Assembly: GCF_029168945.1 (NCBI RefSeq)
Contig: NC_083606.1
Span: 18,874,041-18,938,040 of the forward strand
DNA: 64,000 nucleotides
Direction of reading: 5' to 3'
Source: Cannabis sativa
Lineage: Eukaryota; Streptophyta; Magnoliopsida; Rosales; Cannabaceae
Shown here: one piece after another, positions 54,136 through 64,000 of the stretch
How positions within the stretch are numbered: the first letter of the stretch is position 1
Layout of the letters: every line of letters begins with the position of its first letter
Notes under the pieces: generated by a model
Told to the model about the DNA's origin: nothing
Seen by the model: only the letters and a program-made list of their open reading frames with translations
The model's database searches: none
Made by a program: the position numbers and the translations under genes

Positions 54136-55592
54136 ACTATCACAATTATAATTGTTAACTACAAACGGTATATAGTACTTTTCTTACCTCAAGTCCAAAG
54201 TCAAGTATGTGGGCCGACCTGAGTGGAATGATGCCCGACACTTTTGAGTCCTATGTCACGATAAAGGTAAATTAATAAGGGTCCATTCCAAAACACTGTC
54301 TAAAACCCGCATAAAATAACTTAGGGTTTTCTACCAAATCTTATGGTAAAAACACCCTAAAATAAAATACATCTTTTGGCTCTAATCTATGTCTCATACT
54401 GTAGAGCTCTTCATAAGCTTCGAAACGGTATATAGAATGTCTAAAACGGACACCCGAGTGAGAAGTTATGGCTAAAATACGAAAATCGGCAATTTCAGAA
54501 AATTGACCATCCGGAATTCCGGTTGGCAGCCATGTTCCATCCGGAATTCCGGTTCACAACAGCAGAAACTCAAAAATTTCAGCTCTTCAAAGTCCCAAAA
54601 CTTGCTCCAAACCTAACCAATTGATCCCAAACTTTACAGAGCAGTATAATAACCATAAGACAACATATTCCAAGCTTCAAAACACAACAATTCAATCTCT
54701 AACTCAAAATCACATGTTCAAGTGAAGAAAACTTAATTTTTAGCTTCATCCAATGCAACTCAATTCAACCAGCCATGGAAACCACCCAAATCAATTTTCA
54801 GCATACTCAAAAATCTAAACTAAACATAACCCTAACTTACTTTAACTCCTACAGCTACTGAAACACAAAACCTTACTCCAAAACCAATTGAATTCTTAGA
54901 ACAAAGCATAGAACTTACCTTGATTGCTTCTAGGTTGTGCTTAGGTTCTACAAGCTACTTCAATTCAAAAGAAATGGTGAAGTTTTGATCCTTTGCTGGC
55001 TGGTTTTTGGTTCACACGAAGGGAAGAAGAAGGAGAAGAAGAAAAAGTTGTTTCTTGCCTTGGAAGATTTTCCCTTAAATAGGGTTTCTTATTATTTTCT
55101 TTCTTTCTTTTTTTTTTTTTTTTTTTAATAATAATAGTGGGCAGCCCACAAAGTCTAGAAAGTCAAAATACCTATTATACAAAATGACTAATTTACCCCC
55201 AAAGAAATTAAACTTTAAAATAACCTAGGGGCATTTTGGTAATTTTCTAACTTTCCCGATTTAACCTAGTTCTCAACATCTTAACCTAGTCCGGTATAAT
55301 TTACAATATAACACAATTTCAACAATCGTGACATTTCTGACCATTCTATCGAGTTCCACAATTGCCAGGCCCGAAAATATTTTATTCGAATTATGGTATC
55401 TACGATACCCACATATTTCAATACAATCTCCGTAATTAATCAATTACGCTTTATTATTCATTTACTCATATTTTCCTAATCAACTCGTAATTAGTTTAAG
55501 TAGGATTATAATCCTACTCTAATACCCACTTAATCACATATTTAATAAAATATGTCCAATTAAAATATCAATATATTTTTTGGGATATTACA

Positions 55593-55610
55593 ACTATCCC
55601 CTCCTTATAG
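55593..55610 (-). other. Polypurine tract of the minus Tekay-like element
   Basis: On minus, TATAAGGAGGGGATAGT abuts the LTR, and GAGGACGAAATT precedes it as in the + Tekay element (43830-43858). Confidence 0.8.
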
Positions 55611-58600
55611 AAATTTCGTCCTCAAAATTATTCAAATAAGTCAGGATACAGCTCCCGCAACTACGAATTTAACTCTCGAATTGCCTTTCAATTTTGTTAT
55701 TCTCTCAGGGCACTAAAACTAACGGTATAGTCTTTACTTCGCAACACTTTCTCTTTCAATTCAGAAAATCTATACCGATTGTACCTCATATGACAAGTCT
55801 TTTTGTATTTCAATATTTTCATAACTCCATATATAGATTGCTTCTACCTCATACTTCTGAAACATTGAAGTGCATATTAGAAACCCTAGATAAAGCAGGG
55901 AGTATGTTTAGCTAATAAGCTACCCGACCTACCCTTTCCAGAAATTCTGACGGACCGGTTAACCTGAGACTTAACTTTCCTTTCTTCCCAATTTCTGAAT
56001 TCCCCTCATTGGAACAACCTGAAGAAAGATAAAATTCCCCACTTGAAATTTAATGCCTCTATACTTTAGATCAGTATAGCTTTTTCATCCTTTATATAAA
56101 GCAACGTGCGAACTTGAAACTTTAAATCGCATCAGTGCCACATTCACAGTACTCTAATAACTGTTATTATATAAAGACTCATTCAGTGAATGATGTTTAC
56201 TTCAAGAAACCTCAAAATCTATCACATATGCTTGTCACTGACTCTCTCAGCCTTTAAATGTACACTTTAAATCTCAATCTGAGATAATTACTTTTGAAGC
56301 ATGACAGAGTTGATCTAGTTTTTTGTCAAATAGATTAGCACAGTAATCCGCTTTAACTGATAAGAAATACTATATTGACTTTGTACACTTATTCCTACTT
56401 ACTCAAATAGTATCATAGAACCCTACAATTCTATAGTTTCCAACCAGAAAGTCTATGGTTACTTCTTTCCATTTCCACTCAAGTATCTTTAGGGTTTGAA
56501 ATATTCCTACTGGTCTCTGACACTCTGCCTTAACTTGCCGGTATTGAACACTTGACACATACTCCATAATGTCGTCTTTCATGCCTAGTAGAAGACATTT
56601 TACATCGTGATACTCCTCGGCCTGTTCCCGGGTGTAAAGAGTATGGTGTAGTACGAGACTCATCTAGAATCTTCTGTTTGATATCCTTATCGACCGGTAC
56701 ACAAACCGTGTCTTTGTATAAAAAAAAAAATCCCTTCAGATGAAATTAAAAGAAAAAGTCCTTTGTTGACCTAGTTTCAAGTCTTTCTTTGTACCCTTGT
56801 AGCTCAGAGTAACCCTGCGCTGATACATTAGACTATAGTGTAATAGTAACAAGTTCTCCAATCACGAACTCGATCCCCACTCTATTTAAATCTTCATCCA
56901 ACTTTGGTAAAATCTTGTCCTAGACCTCTCCAAATTAAAGCATCCATTACAAATTTTCTTTCCTAGATTGATAGAGAATCTCACCGTTAAAAATTTCAAT
57001 CAACTTTAACCGTCACCATTGTCTCCCATCTAAATTCTTCCAAAAGAAAAGTATTTGAGGCTTTCGTGATCTGTAAGACTTCACATTTTCACCATATAGA
57101 AAATGGTTCCCAACTTTCAAAGGCAAAACGATTACTGCCAATTCAATATCATGACTAAAATACCACTTCGCATACTCCTTCAATTGGTCTAAGTAATTAG
57201 GCAACAACTCTCCTAAACTGTGTCAGAATACAATCTAATCCTTGTATAGAAGTATCACATCAAATCACATTTTTCCCCTCACTGACTAACAATGTTAACA
57301 TTGGTATAATGGTTAATCTCTATTTCAATTCTTTCGATTTGATTCCACTAAGGGCGTTGCCAACCCCCAACAAATATTCTGTAGTATCTTGTTAATTCTA
57401 GAAAATCTCTAACCTTCATTGCAAATTTGGGATCAGCAAAACTCGCATTTCTTACATTAAGCACAAAACTTATGCTTCTAGAGACATTACAAAATCATCC
57501 AAGGGTGTCTCTCATATGGCTCCCTTGGATCCAAAGAAATCACAATACCCTTAATGAAAACAATTACAAAGTCATCGGTACGAAAACTGTTTTAGGAACA
57601 TCCTCCTTTCGAGTCTTCAACTGGTAATAACCAGATCGAAGACCGAACCTAGAGAAAATGATCCTTTCATAAAATTAATCAACATAACATCTATCCTTGA
57701 CAAAGGATACTCGTTCTTCACCGTTAATTGGTTTAATCTCCCAGCAGTCAACACCCACTCATAAGGTTTCGTCCTTCTTCCTCACAAACAAAACCTACTC
57801 GGTGCTAGAAATTTCAAGCCTAATATTTCTTGTGATGGATTATTCACCCCTTTCAATTCTGCAGTTACCATCCAACTCAGAACTTTGGGTACAGGTTTTA
57901 CTCATAGTATCAATTCAATTCATAATGAATTTCCCATTTCATCAATAATCTTGGTAGCTCTTCTAAAAAGGCATCTAGAAGCCTTTGAGCCAAAAATTGT
58001 GTCCCAGTTCCACCCGATGTTTCCTTTGCAATATTTGCCACACTAACTGAAAGGTTGGTGCATCCATCCCATAATAAACCTTCAGCCTTAAACGCCATGA
58101 TCAATAGATTTCAGGACCTTTGATCCTTGCCCAAGAACACGAAGGTCCTCACCTTCTGATTCAAAAGTTACCATCTTTCCTTCCTAATTAATATTTGCAC
58201 TATACTTTACAAGTCAATCCAATCCTCAACATTACCTCAAATCATCTAAATTTAACTCAACCAAAACAACCAACCATTCTCTTACTAGGACCCGTAACCA
58301 ATGGGTTTGTTGTTTTTTTTTTTTTTTGTCAAGATCATTAAAGTTAACATCATTTAGCCAATCCAACACTGGACATTTACTTTCATGAATATCTCTCTTC
58401 ATATTATTTCTTTTGTGATCTAATCCTTATACCCTCAACAGTAAGGGTTAGCTCAATCACCTGAGCATAAAACTAGAAAACTCCTAATTATTTAACCATA
58501 ATATCTACATTCTGAACAATATACCTGTTCCACCTTAAAGCCTTCCTAGCGGCCTTAGTAGTCGTTGCATTTTAACAAAACTTTGCCAATCGGTCTAGCT

Positions 58601-59079
58601 TAGTACCATTCTCCATTATTGCGCTGCCCGAAATCAACCATACAAGTTCTACTATAGTGTCACTCAGATAATCTCTTACTTCATAGCATTCATTTGCTCT
58701 CAGCCCTGTGGTAGGAAGATTTATACCCACACTACCTACCCCGAGCCTAGTAGGCTCTCAATTTTACTTACTAGATCACCTCAGGTATACCTCCTAGTAT
58801 ACCCGTGATCAATCCTTTCTCATAGTTAAAATCTTTCTAACTAGAATTAATGCTAATAAGCATTACCTCACATGCATAGACATACTTAGCAACCTTATAT
58901 CAAAAACTTATCACGCTTCTCTAACAACTTTACACATATCAAATAAGAAGACAATTCAAATAATTAGTAAATAAACCACTAATCAACTAACAATCAACAC
59001 TTACTAAACCAAGAGTCGAACGAGTCTTCGCAGCCAAAGTACATATCAAACCAGTCTTCAGGATCTTTAAACCTTGGTC
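55593..59079 (-). pseudogene. Decayed gag-pol interior of the minus Tekay-like element
   Basis: On minus, from right to left: unrecognised gag/protease region (about 59079-58000); RT scraps with LTVKNEYPLSRID (near 57730) and a DD-box segment reading VIVFIKGI (57568-57545) where FIDD is expected; RNase H scrap KEYAKWYFSHDIELAVIVLPLK (57207-57100); integrase zinc-region to core scrap EYHDVKCLLL...LKILEWKWKEVTIDFLVG (56663-56410); and integrase C-terminal GRKGKLSLRLTGPSEFL near 55990-55930. Every domain is damaged and the catalytic Asp pair is lost. Confidence 0.8.
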
Positions 59080-59091
59080 GCTCTGATACCA
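59080..59091 (-). other. Primer-binding site of the minus Tekay-like element
   Basis: On minus, TGGTATCAGAGC, a perfect initiator Met tRNA site, lies three bases from the 5' LTR. Confidence 0.9.
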
Positions 59092-59094
59092 TGT

Positions 59095-61909
59095 TGTAAC
59101 ATCCTGAACCTCAGGAACGCCACGTGTGTGCTTTTATAATCTTATTATCAATAATCTATTAGTTTAGGAAAAGTGTGGTTTAATTCAAAAAAAAAATATT
59201 ATCTTTAATTAAATTTAAAAATAGAAACTTTAGTTCAAAATACTGTCGTAATATGGGGATCCCCTGCTAATAAAATTCTTTTATAACCAATTATAAAACC
59301 ATTAATACAAGAGTAGGTTATACATCCAATCATAGAAAAAAAAAGGGTGATCATGCTTCCTGGAAGCCAAGACAACACGTTTGATATGTACATTGCTGGG
59401 AGACCTCTGACTCGTGGCCAAAAAGAACCGCTAATCTTCTTACCTGCATCATGAAGCACACGTGAGTCATAATGACTCAGCAAGAAAGCTATTAGACAAA
59501 AGAAAATTATGGAAAGTGATAGTAGATTTCTTTTCAACAGATTATTCATACCAGTAGATTGTACTCTTTCAACGTATATTTACAATTCAATGTCTATATG
59601 AGCAACTCATTACAAAATTAAGAGTATTTATAGCTATAGATAATCAACAATCTCAGCATTTCCTAAAACACCTTAATCATGCATTATCATAAATATTCAT
59701 TTTCAATGCTTCATAAAGCACCCTAGTTCACACATTAGCATATCCACACAATTTCAGTGCTTCATAAAGCACTCCAATCATACATCATTACAACCTGTTT
59801 TCTTACATCCCTAAGCCACAGAGACTGTAAGAAAAATGACCAATTTCATAAGCAATTTAACATTTATTCAATCCTACCTTAACAAAAATGTATTCAATTA
59901 CAACTCATCACATAATAACACTCTTGATCGTTCCACAACTTCATAACCACATAATTTAGGTACTTCATAAAGTACCCCTACCACTCGTTAACCACGAGCT
60001 GTATATGTCACTATCGTTGTCCGATACAACAAACGATAAGTAAGAAACCTATCCGCGATTTCAGGAGTAATTACTCATAACGGTAATAACCGTTTCTTTT
60101 ACTCAATCATAATCGAGCCAAACGATAATAATCGTTTCATAATACTTCCCTCGATCATAATCGAGTCAAACGATAATAATCGTTTCATAATACTTCCCTC
60201 GATCATAATCGAGTCAAACGATAATAATCGTTTCATAATATTTCCCTCGAACATAATCGAGTCAAACGATAATAATCGTTTCATAATACTTCCCTCGATC
60301 ATAATCGAGTCAAACGATAATAATCGTTTCATAATATTTCCCTCGAACATAATCGAGTCAAACGATAATAATCGTTTCATAATACTTCCCTCGATCATAA
60401 TCGAGTCAAACGATAATAATCGTTTCATAATATTTCCCTCGAACATAATCAAGACTATCACAATTATAATTGTTAACTACAAACGGTATATAGTACTTTT
60501 CTTACCTCAAGTCCAAAGTCAAGTATGTGGGCCGACCTGAGTGGAATGATGCCCGACACTTTCGAGTCCTATGTCACGATAAAGGTAAATCAATAAGGGT
60601 CCATTCCAAAACACTGTCTAAAACCCGCATAAAATAACTTAGGGTTTTCTACCAAATCTTATGGTAAAAACACCCTAAAATAAAATACATCTTTTGGCTC
60701 TAATCTATGTCTCATACTGTAGAGCTCTTCATAAGCTTCGAAACGGTATATAGAATGTCTAAAACGGACACCCGAGTGAGAAGTTATGGCTAAAATACGA
60801 AAATCGGCAATTTCAGAAAATTGACCATCCGAAATTCCGGTTGGCAGCCATGTTCCATCCGGAATTCCGGTTCACAACAGCAGAAACTCGAAAATTTCAG
60901 CTCTTCAAAGTCCCGAAAGTTGCTCCAAACCTAACCAATTGATCCCAAACTTTACAGAGCAGTATAATAACCATAAGACAACATATTCCAAGCTTCAAAA
61001 CACAACAATTCAATCTCTAACTCAAAATCACATGTTCAAGTGAAGAAAACTTAATTTTTAGCTTCATCCAATGCAACTCAATTCAACCAGCCATGGAAAC
61101 CACCCAAATCAATTTTCAGCATACTCAAAAATCTAAACTAAACATAACCCTAACTTACTTTAACTCCTACAGCTACTGAAACACAAAACCTTACTCCAAA
61201 ACCAATTGAATTCTTAGAACAAAGCATAGAACTTACCTTGATTGCTTCTAGGTTGTGCTTAGGTTCTACAAGCTACTTCAATTCAAAAGAAATGGTGAAG
61301 TTTTGATCCTTTGCCGTCGGTTTTTGGTTCACACGAAGGGAAGAAGAAGGAGAAGAAGAAAAAGTTGTTTCTTGCCTTGGAAGATTTTCCCTTAAATAGG
61401 GTTTCTTATTATTTTCTTTCTTTCTTTTTTTTTTTTTTTTTTTTTTAATAATAGTGGGCAGCCCACAAAGTCTAGAAAGTCAAAATACCTATTATACAAA
61501 ATGACTAATTTACCCCCAAAGAAATTAAACTTTAAAATAACCTAGGGGCATTTTGGTAATTTTCTAACTTTCCCGATTTAACCTAGTTCTCAACATCTTA
61601 ACCTAGTCCGGTATAATTTACAATATAACACAATTTCAACAATCGTGACATTTCTGACCATTCTGTCGAGTTCCACAATTGCCAGGCCCGAAAATATTTT
61701 ATTCGAATTATGGTATCTACGATACCCACATATTTCAATACAATCTCCGTAATTAATCAATTACGCTTTATTATTCATTTACTCATATTTTCCTAATCAA
61801 CTCGTAATTAGTTTAAGTAGGATTATAATCCTACTCTAATACCCACTTAATCACATATTTAATAAAATATGTCCAATTAAAATATCAATATATTTTTCGG
61901 GATATTACA
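59095..61909 (-). repeat. 5' LTR of the minus Tekay-like element
   Basis: Partner of 52777-55592 with the same landmarks shifted by about 6318 bp: hairpin 59463-59479, array 60102-60453, palindromes near 60827 (one base changed) and 60857. The T-run at 61412-61446 is longer than in the partner. Confidence 0.93.
60102..60453 (-). repeat. 48-bp tandem array, two hairpins per unit (5' LTR copy)
   Basis: Same seven/eight-hairpin array as at 53784-54135, with the same copy number and variant order. Confidence 0.9.
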
Positions 61910-61914
61910 ACTTT

Positions 61915-62580
61915 GTTAATAAAAGAAAAGAAATACTTTTCCCACTATTTTGTTAAAGAATGTCATTGAGGGTAATAATTTTTATTTATTTTTATATTAA
62001 TTTTAAAAATTAAATATGCAATAAAAACTTTATCTTTTAAAATATATCTTACAATCCTTAAAAAAATATGTCTAAATGACTAACATATATTGTAATTTCT
62101 CTGAAAAAAAAAACATTTACTATAATTTAACTATAAAAGGTACTTTAATCAATTAATTATGCATTCTGATTACATTTCATGTTTCCTAATAAAGGAAATT
62201 TATTAGTATTTTTATAATTCTAAATAGGGTATAGTAAATTTGTTTTAAGATACACATCTATAATTAATTAGGGGTTTTTATATTATTTATTAAATTTAAA
62301 ATATGCAAAGTTTTAATATTAAAATATTACTAATTTTTAGTATTATAAAATGTGGCTTACCATTTCTCATAAAAATTATGGAGGAAAAGATAACCAAAAG
62401 AAAATTATGAAGGAAGAGGAAAATTAACGTGTCCGCCATATAGACTATAGTTATAGTAATCTAGTTATGAGTCAGCAAACGTGGAACTTACGTGTAATAA
62501 AGAATTAATCACAATCCAAAACCAAAAACAACTTGAAAATTCAGAAATGTCACTGCAGATTATCTGTCAACACTTCTCTC
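61915..62580 (+). promoter_or_regulatory. Upstream region of the glyoxalase-like gene
   Basis: AT-rich DNA between the retrotransposon and the TATA box, no coding. Three ACGTG cores (62427-62431, 62479-62483, 62490-62494) lie 90-160 bp upstream of the TATA box. Such ABRE/G-box-like cores are common in stress-responsive plant promoters; a response here is inference. Confidence 0.5.
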
Positions 62581-62585
62581 GTCTC

Positions 62586-62593
62586 TATATAAA
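62586..62593 (+). promoter_or_regulatory. TATA box of the glyoxalase-like gene
   Basis: TATATAAA, about 200 bp before the ATG. A TC-rich 5' UTR follows. Confidence 0.7.
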
Positions 62594-62787
62594 CACTCAA
62601 ATCAATACCTTTTCCCAAGTAGAATTCTAATCTCATCAATCTTTTTGTATCCTTTCACTCTTTGAGTTTTCATTAATTCATCCAAACAACCATTTATTGC
62701 TCTTCAAACCCTTTTGGTCTCTCTTATTTTACTATCTGAACAGAAGACTTTTTAAGCCTTAATTTGTTTAGACACCAAGAAAGAGAT

Positions 62788-63540
62788 ATGGTGGAAAGCA
62801 GAGGAAATCCTTTGCAACTCAAATCCTTGAATCACATTTCAATAGTTTGTAGATCAGTGAAGAAATCCCTTCATTTTTACAAGTCTGTTCTTGGGTTTTT
62901 CCCAATTAGAAGACCCGATTCCTTTAACTTTGATGGTGCATGGTAAGAATTCAAAATTCCATATCAAAAAAAGGTCAAAAAGAAAAACAGAGGAAATGTT
63001 TTCTATTGTTTCCTTATTACAATCATGCATGGCTTTTTGTAATATTTACACATTTCTGGTTGTGATTTATTAGGCTATTCAACTATGGCATTGGGATACA
63101 TCTACTCCAATCTGACGATCCTGACAACATGCCCAAGATTACTGGGATCAACCCCAAGCACAACCACATATCTTTCCAAGTAAATCTCTCCCATTCTCTA
63201 ACATGTTTTTGTATGCATTTTCTTTGGTGAAATGAATACTAAAGTTTTTATTTTTTTCATATTTTGAATTGGCGGGCAGTGTGAGAGCATGTCAACAGTA
63301 GAAAACAAGCTTGAAGAAATGGATATTAAGTATGAGAAAAGGAGAGTAGAAGAAGGAGGTATCTTTGTTGACCAACTTTTCTTCCATGACCCAGATGGAC
63401 TAATGATTGAGATTTGCAACTGTGACAATCTTCCAGTGATTCCATTAACAGAAGAGTCAGTCCAATCATGTTCAAGAATCAGCTGCAATGTAAATCAAAT
63501 GCAACAACAACAACAACAACCAGTCAAAATAAGCCTTTGA
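62788..63540 (+). CDS. Glyoxalase I-like / VOC-domain protein, 3 exons
   Basis: Exons 62788-62942, 63074-63179 and 63280-63540 are joined across GT-AG introns (62943-63073, 63180-63279) in phase, giving 522 bases, 173 residues plus TGA. The start is the first ATG after the leader. One vicinal-oxygen-chelate domain fills residues 12-135: LNHISIVCRSV (His16), FYKSVLGF, HNHISFQ (His83) and FFHDPDGLMIEIC (Glu131), matching the usual metal-site positions. The tail has six consecutive Gln (MQQQQQQP). Best matches by eye are the short plant glyoxalase I-like proteins annotated as lactoylglutathione lyase family. Whether it acts on methylglyoxal is not shown, since the classical plant glyoxalase I enzymes form another clade. 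No signal peptide, so probably cytosolic. It is the only intact host gene here. Confidence 0.92.
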
Positions 63541-64000
63541 ACAACATTATTTGTTTGTGCCATTGTTTTAGCTTTTATCTCACTTCTCATTTTTTTGGAT
63601 GTACCAATTGAGTTTCTCATGTTAATCTTTCTGGATTAGCTCTCCTTGTAAACTGGATATATCTATTTTTGTTTTCATTTTTTGTTCTCGGTCTTTAATT
63701 TTGTTAATGAATTACATTCTAAAAGATTATGAATTTCTACTATTCTAGTACTTAAGACTTACAAATTTGATCCGATTCATTGTAATCAAAATTGTTGGTT
63801 TATTTTGATGATTCTAAAAACATAAAAATCCCATAATTGAACTTCGATTTTTTTTTTTTTTCCTGAAAAAGAAATGAGGAGAAGGAACTTTTCCAGTTTA
63901 CCAAATTGTTTTATGTTTTTAACAACCGTGAATAGGTTAAAATAATATGTATATTAAAATTAATTTAAAAATATAATGAAATCATAACTCGTATTATAAA
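63541..64000 (+). other. 3' UTR and downstream DNA of the glyoxalase-like gene
   Basis: AT-rich with T-runs. AATGAATT-type near-upstream elements occur around 63700-63720, but no exact AATAAA was seen close to the stop. No other gene is recognised. Confidence 0.5.

Larger units (their letters stand above)
52777..55592 (-). repeat. 3' LTR of the minus Tekay-like element
   Basis: On minus it contains CCGGAATTCCGG palindromes (54509-54524, 54539-54554), a 48-bp tandem hairpin array (53784-54135), further CATA-loop hairpins (53389-53658), the TGAGTCA-TAA-TGACTCA hairpin (53145-53161) followed by AGGTAA (53127-53122), and GGGGATCCCC (52937-52946). A T-run lies at 55110-55127. Confidence 0.93.
52777..61909 (-). 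mobile_element. Tekay-like element with near-identical LTRs and ruined interior
   Basis: LTRs of 2816 and 2815 bp (52777-55592, 59095-61909), TGTAACATCC...ATATTACA, with ACTTT duplications (52772-52776, 61910-61914). The primer site (59080-59091) and purine tract (about 55593-55610) are on minus, so transcription runs right to left. The 3.5-kb interior is shorter than the 4.9-kb interior of the + Tekay element and holds only pol scraps. The LTRs differ at about a dozen sites by eye, so it inserted recently. Confidence 0.93.

Noticed and set aside
53781..54143. 120-residue minus ORF made of 16-residue repeats, also at 60099-60461
   Set aside because: It is the translation of the 48-bp hairpin array. 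Openness follows from the period being a multiple of three. The inverted-repeat structure explains the sequence better than a protein does.

Overview
This is a repeat-dominated, gene-poor stretch of a land-plant nuclear genome, most likely a eudicot. The only ordinary host gene is at the far right: a three-exon, single-domain glyoxalase/VOC-family gene (coding span 62788-63540, + strand). Almost everything else is LTR retrotransposon DNA. No rRNA, tRNA, CRISPR array or prokaryotic-type operon is visible.

Layout, left to right. (1) 1-4811: interior of an old, stop-riddled Athila-type Ty3/gypsy element. (2) 4812-29618: a decayed Tork-like Ty1/copia element on +, split by a Tat-lineage Ty3/gypsy element (6748-27588, TSD AAGTC). 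The Tat element is itself split by a minus-strand solo LTR of a Tekay/Del-like family (8636-11008, TSD GCTTG) and by an Angela-like Ty1/copia element (12484-22680, TSD CTAAC). (3) 29619-50808: a second Tork-like copia piece in the opposite orientation, split by a Sirevirus-type copia element with an env-like ORF (29889-49704, TSD GATCC). The Sirevirus is split by a Tekay/Del-like chromovirus (36609-46175, TSD TTTGA). (4) 50809-52776: AT-rich intergenic DNA. (5) 52777-61909: a minus-strand Tekay-like element (TSD ACTTT) with nearly identical 2.8-kb LTRs and a ruined interior. (6) 61915-64000: promoter, exons and 3' flank of the glyoxalase-like gene.

Five complete insertions are each bounded by TG...CA LTR pairs and exact 5-bp target duplications; the solo LTR has one too. 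The nesting order is therefore read directly from the sequence: Tork-like host, then Tat, then solo LTR and Angela; and Tork-like (minus) host, then Sirevirus, then Tekay. LTR-pair divergence judged by eye agrees: Tat is the most diverged, Angela about 3%, the minus Tekay-like pair about 0.5%.

The most unusual signals are regulatory or structural. Several unrelated families carry arrays of short, near-perfect hairpins whose loop is constant and whose stems covary. The clearest is a 48-bp tandem array in the 2.8-kb LTRs; others sit in the Sirevirus leader, the Tekay LTR, the solo LTR and the Tat 3' region. Also notable are an antisense ORF in the Tat element with its own TATA box and predicted 5'-UTR intron, an env-like ORF preceded by its own TATA box and a strong splice-acceptor tract, and two elements whose LTRs are far better preserved than their genes, which suggests mobilisation in trans.
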